From: an uncultured Nitrosomonas sp.
GTDB lineage: Bacteria; Pseudomonadota; Gammaproteobacteria; Burkholderiales; Nitrosomonadaceae
Assembly (NCBI GenBank): GCA_902826115.1
Contig: CADEDO010000001.1
Span: 94,076-158,075, forward strand
Direction of reading: 5' to 3'
DNA length: 64,000 nt
In this document: one piece after another, positions 10,894 to 22,310 of the stretch
Layout: every line of letters begins with the position of its first letter
How positions within the stretch are numbered: the stretch's first letter is position 1
Made by a program: the position numbers and the translations under genes
Notes under the pieces: model-generated
Seen by the model: the letters and a program-made list of their open reading frames with translations, nothing else
What the model was told of the DNA's origin: nothing
Database searches by the model: none

Positions 10894-11532
10894 TTGAAAG
10901 TATTTTATCAAGCGGAAAATTCATACGTGGATACTTCCTATCGCAATGTATCGATTGGCGGTGTTGATGAAGCAGGCAGAGGGCCATTGGCCGGGCCGGT
11001 ATTTGCAGCGTGTGTCGTGTTAGATACAGCTTACAAAATAGATGGGTTGGCTGATTCGAAAAAACTGAGTGAGAAAAAACGTAACGAACTCACCATGGCT
11101 ATCAAAAAATATGCCAGAGCATGGTCTGTCGCTTCCGCCTCAGTAATAGAAATTGATCAGTTAAATATTTTGCAAGCTAGCTTACTGGCAATGAAAAGAG
11201 CGGTAGAAAGCTTACCTTTCGCACCTGATATGATACTGGTTGATGGGAATCAGCGTCCGCACTTAAATTGTCCAACACGCACCATCATCAAAGGCGATAG
11301 CCTGGTTCCTGCAATCTCAGCCGCATCAATCTTAGCGAAAACAGCGCGCGATGCCGAAATGCATAGACTGCATCAGCTTTTTCCACTATATGGATTTGAT
11401 CAACACAAAGGATATCCGACCAAGGATCACCTCAGCGCATTGCATCGGCATGGAGTCAGTGCGATACACCGGCAAAGTTTTGCGCCTGTAAAAGCATTAA
11501 AAGACAGTGAATTCTCAGCTACTAATCCATGA
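10894..11532 (+). CDS. rnhB: Ribonuclease HII
   Basis: Cuts the RNA strand of RNA-DNA hybrids, including single ribonucleotides in DNA. The acidic active site is visible in [14 protein letters not shown] (D-E pair at about 25-26), D-S-K-K-L-S and L-V-D-G-N. The start is uncertain: TTG at 10894 gives 212 residues and an in-frame GTG at 10927 gives 201, nearer the common size; neither has a strong ribosome binding site. It lies 23 bases after fabZ. In related clusters lpxA and lpxB normally separate these two genes. Confidence 0.93.
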   Translation: MKVFYQAENSYVDTSYRNVSIGGVDEAGRGPLAGPVFAACVVLDTAYKIDGLADSKKLSEKKRNELTMAIKKYARAWSVASASVIEIDQLNILQASLLAMKRAVESLPFAPDMILVDGNQRPHLNCPTRTIIKGDSLVPAISAASILAKTARDAEMHRLHQLFPLYGFDQHKGYPTKDHLSALHRHGVSAIHRQSFAPVKALKDSEFSATNP

Positions 11533-11590
11533 AAATATACTATACAAAGCCATACCGATCACTTTTTAGCTAATGTAAATGAGGCTGTTT

Positions 11591-11629
11591 TACGCATCAT
11601 AAGGAGATTGTTGACTTTATGCGTATAAT
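11591..11629 (+). promoter_or_regulatory. Possible promoter with a hairpin upstream of the SlyD-like gene
   Basis: The 191-base rnhB-slyD spacer contains TATAAT at 11624-11629, about 95 bases before the next start codon. It overlaps the 3' arm of an inverted repeat, TACGCAT (11591-11597) with ATGCGTA (11619-11625). No clear -35 is present at the right distance, because TTGACT at 11611-11616 is too close to the hexamer. Confidence 0.35.
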
Positions 11630-11723
11630 GCCCAATGTTCAATTTAGCTCAGAAGCCCAATAATAGCTCTGATTGTTATGATTTTTTTAATTTCTGATTA
11701 TTACTAAAATAAGGATAGCTCCT

Positions 11724-12203
11724 ATGCGCATCGAAAAAAATACTGTGGTTTCACTCAACTACGAATTATCAGATTCAGAAGGAAATGTTCTGGAGAAAAC
11801 CCAAACACCGATTAGTTATTTGCATGGTGGCTATGGCGGTATTTTTCCTTTGGTGGAAGAAGCGCTGCATGAAATGGAGATTGGTCATTCTTGTTCTATT
11901 TCGATGGAACCGGAAAATACTTTCGGTGAATACGATGAAGAGCTGATTCGCGTTGAACCACGCAGCTCCTTTCCTGACAATGTCGCTGTGGGCATGCATT
12001 TTGAAGGGGGAGCGGAAGGCTCGGACGATATCATCGTATACACCGTTACAGAGATTGTTGACGATACCGTCATCGTGGATGGCAATCATCCTTTTGCCGG
12101 CATGGCACTCAATTTCTCCTGCACGGTAACTGGGGTTCGTCCCGCCACACCGGAAGAAATTTCGCATCAACATGTGCATGGTGCACACGATCACGATCAT
12201 TGA
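11724..12203 (+). CDS. slyD: FKBP-type peptidyl-prolyl isomerase, SlyD-like
   Basis: Cytoplasmic prolyl isomerase and chaperone of the SlyD group, whose His-rich tail binds nickel and other metals. The N-terminal FKBP part reads V-S-L-N-Y-E-L-S-D-S-E-G (about 9-20), followed by the Y-L-H-G-G-Y-G segment. An insert-in-flap region carries P-E-N-T-F-G-E-Y-D-E-E-L, and N-H-P-F-A-G-M-A-L-N-F (about 116-126) is typical of SlyD. The tail is H-Q-H-V-H-G-A-H-D-H-D-H, much shorter than in E. coli. It converges on mutS, whose stop is 29 bases away. Confidence 0.9.
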   Translation: MRIEKNTVVSLNYELSDSEGNVLEKTQTPISYLHGGYGGIFPLVEEALHEMEIGHSCSISMEPENTFGEYDEELIRVEPRSSFPDNVAVGMHFEGGAEGSDDIIVYTVTEIVDDTVIVDGNHPFAGMALNFSCTVTGVRPATPEEISHQHVHGAHDHDH

Positions 12204-12232
12204 TCCCATTTTGTATCCACACGCCTGAAAAA

Positions 12233-14833
12233 TCAGCTTTTGCTTTTCTTATCAATCGCTTTCTTCAATACGTATAACTGTTCCAATGCCTGTCTAGGGC
12301 TGAGTTCATCCGGTGTCAGGTGCTGTAACATGGCAATCACTGGATGTTCTGCTGGCATCTCTTCTTCCGGTTCTGAAACGGAAGAAGAAAACAAATCCAG
12401 TTGAGATGCCTTATTTACACTTTCCTGCTCCAGTTTAATCAGGTGTTTTCTGGCCAATTTAATTACAGGTTCAGGAACTCCCGCCAACGCAGCGACTTGT
12501 AGGCCATAGCTCTGGCTGGCCGGACCTGCGGTCACTTTATGCAGAAAAACAATACGGTGCTTATACTCCACGGCATCCAGGTGCACATTCTGGATTTGCT
12601 TAAACTCTTCAGCCAGTTTAGTGAGTTCAAAGTAATGTGTCGCAAAAAGCGTAAAGCTGCGATTCTTATTCACCAAATGTCGGGCAATGGCAAATGCCAA
12701 TGCCAATCCATCAAAAGTCGAGGTACCGCGCCCAATTTCATCCATGAGCACTAGGCTATGTGCGGTGGCGTTATGCAGAATGTTCGCCGTTTCTGTCATT
12801 TCCACCATAAACGTTGAACGCCCGCTGGCGAGATCATCTGCCGCACCAATTCGGGTAAAAATCTGATCCAATATACCAATGCACACTTTTTTTGCGGGCA
12901 CATAACTGCCGCAATGCGCCAACAAAGCAATGAGTGCAATCTGCCGCATATAAGTTGATTTACCACCCATGTTGGGACCGGTAATCATCAACATTTGCGG
13001 CTTGCCAGTTTGTTCTGCACCCAATTGGACATCGTTGGCCACAAAATTCTCTACCTGATTTTCCACCACTGGGTGACGCCCCGTTTCAATGGTAAAAATA
13101 GCTTCATCAGATAAGAGAGGAGCGACATAGTCAAGTGCTTGCGCTCGCTCAGCAAATGCACACAAGACATCGATTTCAGCCACACTCGCGGCCATTTTCT
13201 GTAGTGCGTGGATATGCGGTAACAGCGCCACCAATAATTTATCATATAAAAATTTTTCACGCGCCAATGCCCGATCCTGTGCAGACAAAGCTTTATCTTC
13301 GAAAGCTTTCAGTTCCGGCGTGATATAGCGCTCGGCGCTTTTCAATGTCTGTCTGCGTCGGTAATCATCGGGAATCTTGTCGCTGTGTGCATGCGTGACT
13401 TCGATATAAAAACCATGCACACGATTGTATTCCACCTTTAGATTAGGAATGCCGGTGCGCTCTTTTTCACGAATCTCAAGCTGCAACAAGAACTCACCAC
13501 AATTATTTTGTAACGCACGTAATTCATCCAGCTCAGCATCGTAACCATTGGCAATCACATTGCCTTCGCGCAAAACCACGCCAGGTTCTTCCAGCAGCGA
13601 TTGATTCAATAACTCAACCAATGCAGGTTCCACCTGCATGCTCTCTATCAACTGAAGCATTCTCTCGCTGCAACCATCCGCAATCGCCTGAATGATTTCT
13701 GGCAATCGTCTTAAACTGTCACGCAGGCCAGAGAGATCTCTCGGTCGTGCAGATTTAAGGGCAATGCGCGCAGTGATTCGCTCGACGTCGACAATTTGAC
13801 GCAGCAGACGCTGTGCAGTCGAGAAACTATTCTGCCCATTGTCTCCGATCAATGCGGTAACGCTATCCAGTCGTTTCTGTATCGCTGCCCGATCACGTAA
13901 TGGATGATGCAGCCAGACTTGCAGCAAACGACTACCCATGTTGGTAGAACAAGTATCCAATAATGACAATAATGTGGGCGACCTTTCGCCGCGAAGGGTT
14001 TCAGAAATTTCCAGATTCCGACGAGTCGCTGCATCCATGCGCACATAGATACTGTCATGTTCAGCTTGTAATGAAGCGATATGCAGCGCAACAGACCCTT
14101 GCGTCAGGCGGGTGTATTCCAATAATGCACCAGCAGCGCAGATTGCCATCGATAAATCCTCGCAACCAAAACCAGACAGATCATGCGTTTCAAACTGTCG
14201 AGTCAACTGACTGATCGCGCTATCCAGATCAAATTGCCATAATGGCAGCCGCTTTAATGCCCATTGCTTGCCTTGCAATTCAGGCAATGCCAATGATTCT
14301 GGTACAAGAATTTCCGAAGGCTGCAGGCGTTCCAGCTCACTGAGCAAATTTTGCGGCAATGTCTCCATAACGCGTAATTGCCCTGCAGCAAGATTTAACC
14401 AGGCTAACCCCAGCAGTGATTCATGCATCCATAAAGCCAGCAATATGCAATCGCGCTTATCCTCTAGCAACACTGCATCAGTCAACGTTCCCGGCGTGAT
14501 AATGCGAGTGACTTCGCGCGCAACAGGCCCTTTGCTGGTAGCCGGATCTCCCACTTGCTCACAGATAGCGATAGACTCGCCCGCCTTGACCAGTTTAGCC
14601 AGATACTGCTCGGCAGCGTGATACGGCACGCCTGCCATTTTAATCGGCTCCCCGGCTGAAGCACCACGTTGGGTTAAAGTAATTCCCAATAGCTTGGCCG
14701 CTCTTTCCGCATCCTCAAAAAACAGCTCATAAAAATCCCCCATACGGTAAAACATGAGCATGTCAGAATGCTGTGCTTTGATGCGCAAATATTGCTGCAT
14801 CATCGGCGTATGCTGGTCTTTTTGAGCTTTCAT
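12233..14833 (-). CDS. mutS: DNA mismatch repair protein MutS
   Basis: Recognises mismatches and small loops and recruits MutL. The N-terminal mismatch-binding G-D-F-Y-E-L-F is at about residues 32-38, with the stacking Phe. The C-terminal ATPase has Walker [11 protein letters not shown] (about 617-626), then [12 protein letters not shown] and F-A-T-H-Y-F-E-L. The 866 residues are a full-length MutS1. Upstream (14834-14940) no clear promoter was recognised, and the adjacent sequence holds the remains of an EAL gene. Confidence 0.97.
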   Translation of the reverse strand: MKAQKDQHTPMMQQYLRIKAQHSDMLMFYRMGDFYELFFEDAERAAKLLGITLTQRGASAGEPIKMAGVPYHAAEQYLAKLVKAGESIAICEQVGDPATSKGPVAREVTRIITPGTLTDAVLLEDKRDCILLALWMHESLLGLAWLNLAAGQLRVMETLPQNLLSELERLQPSEILVPESLALPELQGKQWALKRLPLWQFDLDSAISQLTRQFETHDLSGFGCEDLSMAICAAGALLEYTRLTQGSVALHIASLQAEHDSIYVRMDAATRRNLEISETLRGERSPTLLSLLDTCSTNMGSRLLQVWLHHPLRDRAAIQKRLDSVTALIGDNGQNSFSTAQRLLRQIVDVERITARIALKSARPRDLSGLRDSLRRLPEIIQAIADGCSERMLQLIESMQVEPALVELLNQSLLEEPGVVLREGNVIANGYDAELDELRALQNNCGEFLLQLEIREKERTGIPNLKVEYNRVHGFYIEVTHAHSDKIPDDYRRRQTLKSAERYITPELKAFEDKALSAQDRALAREKFLYDKLLVALLPHIHALQKMAASVAEIDVLCAFAERAQALDYVAPLLSDEAIFTIETGRHPVVENQVENFVANDVQLGAEQTGKPQMLMITGPNMGGKSTYMRQIALIALLAHCGSYVPAKKVCIGILDQIFTRIGAADDLASGRSTFMVEMTETANILHNATAHSLVLMDEIGRGTSTFDGLALAFAIARHLVNKNRSFTLFATHYFELTKLAEEFKQIQNVHLDAVEYKHRIVFLHKVTAGPASQSYGLQVAALAGVPEPVIKLARKHLIKLEQESVNKASQLDLFSSSVSEPEEEMPAEHPVIAMLQHLTPDELSPRQALEQLYVLKKAIDKKSKS

Positions 14834-14939
14834 GGATTCTGCAAAAGATTATTTTGGGTTGAAGATACCATTATCATGATGAATTATGTGGTGATCCAAC
14901 ATTTAGCACTTAAACATAAAAGCACGCTGAGGGGTAGTT

Positions 14940-15251
14940 ATTAGTAACTTAAAGGGACCGGAATAAAATCCCTATCGACAAATTTGGCACCGGCTCTTCG
15001 TCTCTGGCACGTCTGAAGCATAATTCAATTGATAAATTGAAGATCGGATCGCGCAATCGCACAAACGATTATCAGAATAAAACAGATTCTCAGTTGTTAC
15101 CAATGAGGTTGAAACGCAGGAGCGACTGGAATCCCTATGCAATCTGGGTGCGATATCATCCAAGACTACTAGATTTCCAGACCGTTACCCGCAAAAGGAC
15201 TTGTTCATCACCGCAATTCTGCGTTTTGTATCGCATCGCTATTGCAGATAA
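14940..15251 (+). pseudogene. Decayed EAL-domain (c-di-GMP phosphodiesterase) remnant
   Basis: The 3' end of an EAL domain is visible when all three + frames are read together. 14974-15045 encodes I-D-K-F-G-T-G-S-S-S-L-A-R-L-K-H and then I-D-K-L-K-I, matching the usual D-D-F-G-T-G-Y-S-S-L and D-x-L-K-I-D. From 15053 a second frame gives A-I-A-Q-T-I-I-R. From 15096 a third frame gives E-V-E-T-Q-E-R-L-E-S-L-C-N-L-G. The second frame then returns with G-C-D-I-I-Q-D-Y, a stop, and I-S-R-P-L-P-A-K, and the tail ends at a stop at 15249-15251. Several frameshifts and internal stops show it is inactive. The 5' part of the gene, including the EAL tripeptide, is missing. Confidence 0.85.
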
Positions 15252-15571
15252 ATCGAACCATCGTTAATTTGCCCAAAAACGGTATAGGGCAAAGCAACCG
15301 TATCCAATGCACCGGATAGCGCCAAATCAATGAATATGAGCTGCGGTACCGACCCAAACCACAGCGCCGTCCGTGACGGTTTGCCACGCAGAATGCAAAT
15401 ATCGTAAGCAACCCCGCTATAAACTCGCGGTATCGCTTCACAGGAAGTTCTGGCTTGCTTAAGATTGTACTTTGCCACCGAATCACCTCGGATTACCGTA
15501 TTGACAGTACCGCACCCCAGGAGCAACAACGCGACCAAACAGGCGAATTTATTTCTAAATTGAATTTTCAT
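15239..15571 (-). CDS. Small lipoprotein, YceK/YidQ-like (DUF1375)
   Basis: A 110-residue predicted lipoprotein. Residues 1-20 form a signal peptide ending in the lipobox L-L-L-G-C, so the mature protein would start at Cys20. The remainder (Y-S-G-V-A-Y-D near 52, F-I-D-L-A-L-S-G-A-L-D-T-V-A-L-P-Y near 80) resembles the YceK/YidQ family, whose conserved part ends in an S-x-x-x-D-T-(V/L)-x-L-P segment. The function of the family is not established. It lies just downstream of alaS on the same strand (four bases after its stop), so co-transcription is possible. Its 3' end overlaps the EAL remnant by 13 bases. Confidence 0.72.
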   Translation of the reverse strand: MKIQFRNKFACLVALLLLGCGTVNTVIRGDSVAKYNLKQARTSCEAIPRVYSGVAYDICILRGKPSRTALWFGSVPQLIFIDLALSGALDTVALPYTVFGQINDGSIYLQ

Positions 15572-15575
15572 TTGC

Positions 15576-18170
15576 TTAATTCAATTTCTTCCCCACCCAA
15601 TCCACTACACTGATAAGCGCGGCAGGGAGTTGTTCCGGTTGTGTACCACCCGCCTGGGCCATATCCGGTCGTCCGCCACCTTTACCACCGACTTGCTGGG
15701 CAACAAAATTCACCAATTCACCGGCTTTGATCTGACTGATCAAATCGGCACTGACACCCGCAATCAGTGTTATTTTCCCATCTTCAACCGCGCTGAGTAC
15801 GATGACACAGGTTTTCAGCTTGTCTTTGAGTTGATCAAGGGTTTCACGCAGAGTCTTGGCATCGGCATTTTCCACATTGGCAGCTAACACCTTAATGCCT
15901 TTTATTTCCTGTGCTTGCACAACCAGATCATCACCTTGTGAACTGGCGAGTTTGGTTTTTAAACGCATCAGTTCTTTTTCGGTTTGCCGCACATTGTCGA
16001 TAATCTGCGCTATTTTTTGCGTCACTTCTTGCGGATTGGTTTTTAGGCTCTGAGATATTTCCAGTAATTGCGCCTCGCGCTGCTGGATATATTCGACCGC
16101 TGCTTTTCCGGTAACTGCTTCAACTCTTCGTATGCCAGCGGCCACGCCCGATTCCGTGACAATCTTAAAGAAACCGATTTGCCCTATTTGTGACACATGC
16201 GTACCACCACACAACTCAGTGGAAAACTCACCCATTCCAATCACACGCACGACATCCGAATATTTTTCACCGAACAAAGCCATGGCACCGCGCTTAATCG
16301 CATCGTCATATTTCATGGTTTCCGAAGCAACAACCCAGTTGTGTCTGATCTGGTCGTTAACTAAACGTTCTGTTTCGCGTATTTCATCGGCAGTCATGGG
16401 CGCATTATGGGAAAAATCAAAGCGCGCGCGATTGGGATCCACCAGCGAGCCTTTTTGCGTTACATGAGTACCAAGTACTTTGCGCAGTGCGGCATGCAGC
16501 AGATGAGTGGCAGAGTGATTATTCGCAGTACTGGTACGGCTAAGTGGATTGACCTTGGCCAGCACGGTATCTTTGATCACCAAGCGACCGCTACTTAACA
16601 GCCCTTTATGGCCAAATACCCCAGCTTGTATTTTTTGGGTATCCGTCACTGCGAAGGTGCCATTGGCTGCGAGCAATTCGCCGCTATCGCCGACTTGCCC
16701 ACCGGATTCGGCATAAAAAGGCGTTTGATCCAGAACAACCATCGCTTCATCGCCCGCTTCGATAAAATTGACCGGACTGCCTTGTTTATAAATGGCTAAT
16801 ACCTGCCCTTCATGTTGCAACGCTTCATAGCCATAGAAAGTGGTTTGACTACCGTTATATTCGATCCCTTCCTGCATGGTGAATTTGTTGGCCGCGCGTG
16901 CTTGCTCACGCTGGCGCGCCATGGCTTGCTCAAAACCGGCATGATCAACGGTAATGCCGCGCTCGCGCGCGATGTCGGCGGTCAGATCCAGCGGGAAACC
17001 GAAGGTATCGTAAAGTCGAAAAGCCGTTTCTCCATCAAGCACTGTCACTTTCTGACCTAAAGCAGTCTCCAGAACCTGCATGCCATGTTCCAGTGTTTCG
17101 GCAAAACGCTCTTCTTCCTGCTGCAAAACCGCTGCAACACGTGCCTTGGCCGCTACCAGCTCAGGATAGGCTTGCCCCATCACCTGACTTAGATCTTCTA
17201 CCAATTGATAAAAGAACGGTTGCTTTTGTCCCAACCGATAACCATGACGAATGGCACGACGTATGATGCGTCGCAATACATAGCCGCGTCCCTCACTGCC
17301 TGGAATGACGCCATCGGTAATCAGAAATGAACAGGCACGAATATGATCGGCAATGACTTTTAAGGAATTGTCTGCGAGATTTTTTGTGTGGGTAGCCCGT
17401 GCAGCAGCTTGAATCAGGCTTTGGAACAAATCGATTTCATAATTACTGTGAACCTGCTGCATAACTGCAGAAATGCGCTCCAATCCCATACCGGTGTCAA
17501 CCGAAGGTTTGGGAAGCGGGTGTAGTGTGCCCGCACTGTCACGGTTGTACTGCATAAACACCAGATTCCAGATTTCAATGTAGCGATCGCCATCCGCATC
17601 GGCAGAGCCGGGGGGACCTCCCTTCACATCCGGGCCATGATCATAAAAAATCTCAGAGCAGGGGCCACAAGGACCGGTGTCTCCCATTTGCCAGAAATTA
17701 TCCGTGGTAGCAATCCGAACCACTCGCGATGCATCGACACCAATTTCATTCAGCCAGATATCCGCCGCTTCATCATCTTCCGCATACACGGTTATCCATA
17801 ATTTTTCACGTGGAATTTTGAGTGATGCGGTAAGAAATTCCCAAGCAAATTGAATGGCATTTCGCTTAAAGTAATCGCCAAAGCTAAAATTTCCCAGCAT
17901 TTCAAAAAAAGTATGATGCCGCGCGGTATAGCCGACATTTTCCAGATCATTGTGCTTGCCACCGGCCCGCACACACCGCTGCGAGCTGACCGCACGCACA
18001 TAAGGTCTGGTGTCTTGACCGAGGAAAACATCTTTGAATTGCACCATACCTGCGTTAGTGAACAATAAAGTGGGGTCATTGTTGGGCACCAGCGGACTGG
18101 ACGCCACGATGGTGTGGCCATGAGATTGAAAGAATTCAAGAAATTTTTGTCTTATTTCGCTACTTTTCAT
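15576..18170 (-). CDS. alaS: Alanyl-tRNA synthetase
   Basis: Charges tRNA-Ala and hydrolyses mischarged Ser/Gly-tRNA. The N-terminal class II catalytic core begins with I-R-Q-K-F-L-E-F-F and includes [16 protein letters not shown] (about 34-49). The editing domain has the zinc-binding H-S-A-T-H (about 555-559) and C-G-G-T-H-V near 660. The C-terminal coiled-coil/C-Ala region ends with [15 protein letters not shown]. The 864 residues are full length. Its ATG overlaps the stop of the upstream OB-fold gene by four bases, so it probably belongs to the recA-recX transcription unit. Confidence 0.97.
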   Translation of the reverse strand: MKSSEIRQKFLEFFQSHGHTIVASSPLVPNNDPTLLFTNAGMVQFKDVFLGQDTRPYVRAVSSQRCVRAGGKHNDLENVGYTARHHTFFEMLGNFSFGDYFKRNAIQFAWEFLTASLKIPREKLWITVYAEDDEAADIWLNEIGVDASRVVRIATTDNFWQMGDTGPCGPCSEIFYDHGPDVKGGPPGSADADGDRYIEIWNLVFMQYNRDSAGTLHPLPKPSVDTGMGLERISAVMQQVHSNYEIDLFQSLIQAAARATHTKNLADNSLKVIADHIRACSFLITDGVIPGSEGRGYVLRRIIRRAIRHGYRLGQKQPFFYQLVEDLSQVMGQAYPELVAAKARVAAVLQQEEERFAETLEHGMQVLETALGQKVTVLDGETAFRLYDTFGFPLDLTADIARERGITVDHAGFEQAMARQREQARAANKFTMQEGIEYNGSQTTFYGYEALQHEGQVLAIYKQGSPVNFIEAGDEAMVVLDQTPFYAESGGQVGDSGELLAANGTFAVTDTQKIQAGVFGHKGLLSSGRLVIKDTVLAKVNPLSRTSTANNHSATHLLHAALRKVLGTHVTQKGSLVDPNRARFDFSHNAPMTADEIRETERLVNDQIRHNWVVASETMKYDDAIKRGAMALFGEKYSDVVRVIGMGEFSTELCGGTHVSQIGQIGFFKIVTESGVAAGIRRVEAVTGKAAVEYIQQREAQLLEISQSLKTNPQEVTQKIAQIIDNVRQTEKELMRLKTKLASSQGDDLVVQAQEIKGIKVLAANVENADAKTLRETLDQLKDKLKTCVIVLSAVEDGKITLIAGVSADLISQIKAGELVNFVAQQVGGKGGGRPDMAQAGGTQPEQLPAALISVVDWVGKKLN

Positions 18171-18529
18171 ATTTTTTGCTGCAACTCGTATCGTTCTAGT
18201 TCAATCACTGTCAAACCCACTGCTTCGCCTTTGACGATGGCCAGGCTGTTGACTTTAGCTCGAATAGTGATTTCTTCGTTCATTTTGGGTAAATCGGATT
18301 CCGTCAAAATCATAATCTCCCCGCTACTGTCTTCTAATATATAGGATTTTAGATTGACCAACGGCAAGCGTGTAGGGTTTTTTGCAATCCCTTTCAGCTT
18401 CACTTCTTTACCATCAAAATTGACGGGGGATTCATTAATTTCTTGAATGGCTACTATGTCATCAGCACTGGCATGACTGCCGATGCATAGCATGACCACA
18501 AATAGTATCTGCACCAGCAATTGCTTCAT
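18167..18529 (-). CDS. Exported OB-fold-like protein between recX and alaS
   Basis: A 120-residue protein with a signal peptide (cleavage likely after A-S-A near residue 22). The mature part resembles a small OB-fold: [14 protein letters not shown], then [10 protein letters not shown], and I-T-I-R-A-K-V, the strand pattern of single-domain nucleic-acid or oligosaccharide-binding folds. No precise family name can be given. Its stop overlaps alaS by four bases and its start overlaps the recX stop by four bases, so it is translationally linked to a DNA repair gene and a tRNA synthetase although it should act outside the cytoplasm. Confidence 0.75.
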   Translation of the reverse strand: MKQLLVQILFVVMLCIGSHASADDIVAIQEINESPVNFDGKEVKLKGIAKNPTRLPLVNLKSYILEDSSGEIMILTESDLPKMNEEITIRAKVNSLAIVKGEAVGLTVIELERYELQQKI

Positions 18530-18984
18530 TGATTATCCTCACCGGCCTGTGAAAAAACCTGCTGTATCACTTCAATCGAAAAACCTCTGTTCATCATGAA
18601 CCTCATTTGCTTGCCACGCTCTTCTCTATTACTAGGTGATAGGCCGAATTTTTTTTGCCAAATGCGCACAGCTGCCTCCAGCTCTGTCTCTTTAAGAGAC
18701 GGTATTATGCTGTGAATCAAATGTTCATCAATACCTTTTTCTTTGAGTTCATGGAGAATGCGTCTGTTACCGAACCGGGCTCTGCGAGTACGTACAATTT
18801 GCTCAACAACGCGCTCAGCTGATAACAAGCCTCTTCGCTCCAACTGATCTAACACGCTAGACAAGTCTTCTGACGGCAATGAGCGGGCGTGAACAGATAA
18901 TTTTTGCTCCAGTTCCAAGCGCGAATATTCGCGTTGCGCCAGATATCGCAAGGCGCGTATTTCCAGAGGCGACCGTGCGTCCAC
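18526..18984 (-). CDS. recX: Regulatory protein RecX
   Basis: Small helical protein that binds RecA filaments and modulates RecA activity. The 152 residues show the family pattern of three-helix repeats: A-L-R-Y-L-A-Q-R-E-Y-S-R-L-E-L near the N-terminus, L-E-R-R-G-L-L-S, and R-A-R-F-G-N-R-R-I-L-H-E-L-K-E-K-G-I (about 69-86). It starts four bases after the recA stop, the classical recA-recX operon, and overlaps the next gene by four bases. Confidence 0.92.
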   Translation of the reverse strand: MDARSPLEIRALRYLAQREYSRLELEQKLSVHARSLPSEDLSSVLDQLERRGLLSAERVVEQIVRTRRARFGNRRILHELKEKGIDEHLIHSIIPSLKETELEAAVRIWQKKFGLSPSNREERGKQMRFMMNRGFSIEVIQQVFSQAGEDNQ

Positions 18985-18988
18985 AAAA

Positions 18989-20038
18989 CTATTTCTCTTT
19001 ATCTATTTTTTCTTTTTCGGTTTTCTCTTTTGCAGGCTTGGCTTGATCAGCGATACCTACAATTGACCGAATCTTTTGTTCAATTTCCTGCGCGATGTTT
19101 TTGTGTTCTTTCAGGTATTCACGCACATTATCTTTGCCCTGGCCGATTTTCTCACCGTTATAAGCATACCAGGCACCTGATTTATCGATCAGTTTGTGTA
19201 ATACGCCCAATTCAATGATTTCACTTTCACGGGAAATACCTTCGCCATACAGAATATCGAAATCTGCTTGCTTGAACGGTGGCGCTATTTTATTTTTAAC
19301 CACTTTCACACGCGTTTCATTACCAATCGTCTCTTCGCCTTTTTTGATTGAACCGGTGCGACGAATATCAAGGCGTACCGAAGCATAAAATTTTAATGCG
19401 TTACCCCCTGTCGTGGTTTCAGGATTGCCGAACATGACGCCGATTTTCATGCGAATCTGATTAATGAAAATAACCATAGTATTACTGCGCTTGATATTGG
19501 CCGTTAGTTTGCGTAGCGCTTGCGACATCAATCGTGCTTGCAATCCCATTTGAGGATCGCCCATATCGCCCTCGATTTCAGCACGTGGCGTAAGTGCCGC
19601 CACGGAATCCACGACAATGATGTCGACGGAACCGGAACGCACCAGCATGTCAGCTATTTCCAGGGCTTGCTCGCCATTATCCGGTTGGGATATCAGCAAA
19701 TCCTTGACATTAACGCCAATTTTCTGTGCGTACTGGGGATCCAAGGCATGTTCCGCATCAATAAAAGCGGCGGTTCCACCCAACTTTTGCATTTCCGCAA
19801 TGACTTGTAATGTCAGTGTGGTTTTTCCAGAAGATTCAGGGCCGTAAATCTCGATAATCCGACCCCGTGGCAGCCCTCCTACGCCCAACGCTATATCAAG
19901 CCCCAGCGAACCGGTAGAAACCACTTGTATATCATAGGCGACATCATTAGCGCCCAATCGCATGATTGAACCTTTACCAAACTGTTTTTCGATTTGGGCT
20001 AGAGCAACATCAAGCGCTTTACTTCTGTTTTCGTCCAT
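18989..20038 (-). CDS. recA: Recombinase RecA
   Basis: DNA strand-exchange ATPase and co-protease for the SOS response. The 349 residues start [22 protein letters not shown]. Walker A is G-P-E-S-S-G-K-T-T (about 66-74), Walker B is in [12 protein letters not shown] near 144, and the L2 region has [13 protein letters not shown]. The tail is rich in Lys and Glu. An AGGA ribosome binding site precedes the ATG at 20038. No recognisable LexA-type operator was seen in the 20039-20160 region, so SOS control is not supported by the sequence I can read. Confidence 0.98.
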   Translation of the reverse strand: MDENRSKALDVALAQIEKQFGKGSIMRLGANDVAYDIQVVSTGSLGLDIALGVGGLPRGRIIEIYGPESSGKTTLTLQVIAEMQKLGGTAAFIDAEHALDPQYAQKIGVNVKDLLISQPDNGEQALEIADMLVRSGSVDIIVVDSVAALTPRAEIEGDMGDPQMGLQARLMSQALRKLTANIKRSNTMVIFINQIRMKIGVMFGNPETTTGGNALKFYASVRLDIRRTGSIKKGEETIGNETRVKVVKNKIAPPFKQADFDILYGEGISRESEIIELGVLHKLIDKSGAWYAYNGEKIGQGKDNVREYLKEHKNIAQEIEQKIRSIVGIADQAKPAKEKTEKEKIDKEK

Positions 20039-20224
20039 GATTTTTCCTGTTAAGAGTCAATCAAATTATCGCATAACCTGCACTGCATAAACGTAACTTG
20101 CTACGAAATCGTTTAATTTCACAAAAATTACCATAGTAAAAAACTCGAGTATCTAGCTTGCCTGCGATATAATTGCATGATGTCGTTGAAGTGGCAGACA
20201 TAATTTCGTCACTGCAATCAGTGA

Positions 20225-20908
<684 letters not shown>

Positions 20909-20953
20909 TTCAACCAACCTTATTATTTATTGGTTCATGTCACACAGAATTCG

Positions 20954-20989
20954 AAACTCAGGATAGCGATGAGCCGCGCCTGAGTTTTT
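20954..20989 (+). terminator. Rho-independent terminator after adk
   Basis: AAACTCAGG (20954-20962) pairs with CCTGAGTTT (20979-20987) around a 16-base loop, and the 3' arm runs into a short T-run. It lies 46 bases after the adk stop and before the PPi-PFK gene. Confidence 0.75.
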
Positions 20990-21050
20990 GTATGTATAAA
21001 TTAGTAGACAACAAAGAATTACTTACCATTTGATTAATCAGGAGAAAAAT

Positions 21051-22310
21051 ATGGCAATTAAAAATGCATTTTATGCCCAGTCCGGCGGCGTTACGGCTGT
21101 AATCAACGCTTCTGCTGCAGGCGTCCTCGAAACAGCACGTCAACATTCCGATAAAATCGGCAATATCTATGCAGGCCGCAACGGAATCATCGGTGCACTG
21201 ACCGAGGATTTGATCGACACCAACGCTGAATCGGCAGCAGCTATTGCCGCGCTACGTCATACCCCGTCCGGTGCTTTTGGCTCTTGTCGCTACAAATTAA
21301 AAAGCTTGGAACAAAATCGGCGTGAATACGAACGTCTGATTGAAATATTTAAAGCACATAATATCGGGTATTTCTTTTATAACGGCGGCGGTGATTCTGC
21401 AGATACTTGCCTCAAGGTTTCACAATTAGCTGACACACTGGGTTATCCGATTCAAGCGATCCACGTTCCCAAAACGGTTGATAACGATTTGCCTATTACC
21501 GATTGCTGCCCGGGTTTTGGCTCAGTGGCTAAATATATTGCAGTTTCCACCCGCGAAGCGAGCTTTGATGTGGCTAGCATGGCGAAGACATCAACCAAAG
21601 TTTTCATTCTGGAAGTCATGGGTCGGCACGCTGGATGGATTGCAGCGGCAGGCGGATTGGCCTCAAGTCCAGATTGCGAAATTCCAGTCGTCATTCTGTT
21701 TCCGGAAATTACATTCAACAAAGAGAAGTTTCTTGCCAAAGTTGATCGCTATGTCAAGGAATATGGGTATTGCTCAGTCGTAGTATCAGAAGGGGTTAAA
21801 GGAGAGGACGGTAATTTCCTTTCAGATCAGGGGTTGCGCGATGCTTTTGGTCACGCTCAATTGGGCGGTGTTGCGCCAGTAGTGGCAAACATCATCAAAG
21901 ATGGTTTGGGATTGAAGTATCACTGGGGTGTCGCTGATTATCTGCAACGCGCTGCACGTCACATCGCTTCTAAAACTGATGTGGAACAAGCTTATGCAAT
22001 GGGTAAGGCTGCTGTGGAATATGCCATCGCAGGGCACAATTCAGTAATGCCCACAATTGTCCGCGAATCGAATTCACCTTATCGCTGGAAGGTAGGCATG
22101 GCTCAGCTTGCGAATGTTGCCAATGTTGAAAAAATGATGCCGGCTGATTTTATTAGTGAAGATGGATTTGGTATTAGCCAGGCATGCCGCGAATATCTGG
22201 CGCCACTCATCGAAGGTGAAGATTATCCACCTTATAAAGATGGATTGCCTGATTATGTCCGACTCAAAAATATTGCAGTTGCAAAAAAATTGGATGAATT
22301 CAAAATTTAA
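21051..22310 (+). CDS. pfp: Pyrophosphate-dependent 6-phosphofructokinase
   Basis: Reversibly phosphorylates fructose 6-phosphate using PPi in place of ATP. Family landmarks are Q-S-G-G-V-T-A-V-I-N-A (about 9-19), G-R-N-G-I-I-G-A, Y-N-G-G-G-D-S-A-D-T near 107, P-K-T-V-D-N-D-L-P near 137 and M-G-R-H-A-G-W near 185. The Lys in P-K-T-V-D-N-D replaces the Gly of ATP-using enzymes and is a marker of PPi use (family knowledge). ATG 21051 is chosen because GGAG at 21041-21044 sits six bases upstream; an in-frame TTG at 21030 is less likely. It is 419 residues long. An H+-pyrophosphatase follows, suggesting a shared PPi economy. Confidence 0.92.
   Translation: MAIKNAFYAQSGGVTAVINASAAGVLETARQHSDKIGNIYAGRNGIIGALTEDLIDTNAESAAAIAALRHTPSGAFGSCRYKLKSLEQNRREYERLIEIFKAHNIGYFFYNGGGDSADTCLKVSQLADTLGYPIQAIHVPKTVDNDLPITDCCPGFGSVAKYIAVSTREASFDVASMAKTSTKVFILEVMGRHAGWIAAAGGLASSPDCEIPVVILFPEITFNKEKFLAKVDRYVKEYGYCSVVVSEGVKGEDGNFLSDQGLRDAFGHAQLGGVAPVVANIIKDGLGLKYHWGVADYLQRAARHIASKTDVEQAYAMGKAAVEYAIAGHNSVMPTIVRESNSPYRWKVGMAQLANVANVEKMMPADFISEDGFGISQACREYLAPLIEGEDYPPYKDGLPDYVRLKNIAVAKKLDEFKI

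Noticed and set aside
15037..15267. Open frame of 76 codons on +
   Set aside because: It is one frame of the decayed EAL pseudogene, not an independent gene.
20039..20160. LexA/SOS operator before recA
   Set aside because: I looked for CTG-N10-CAG-like and related palindromes and saw none close to consensus.
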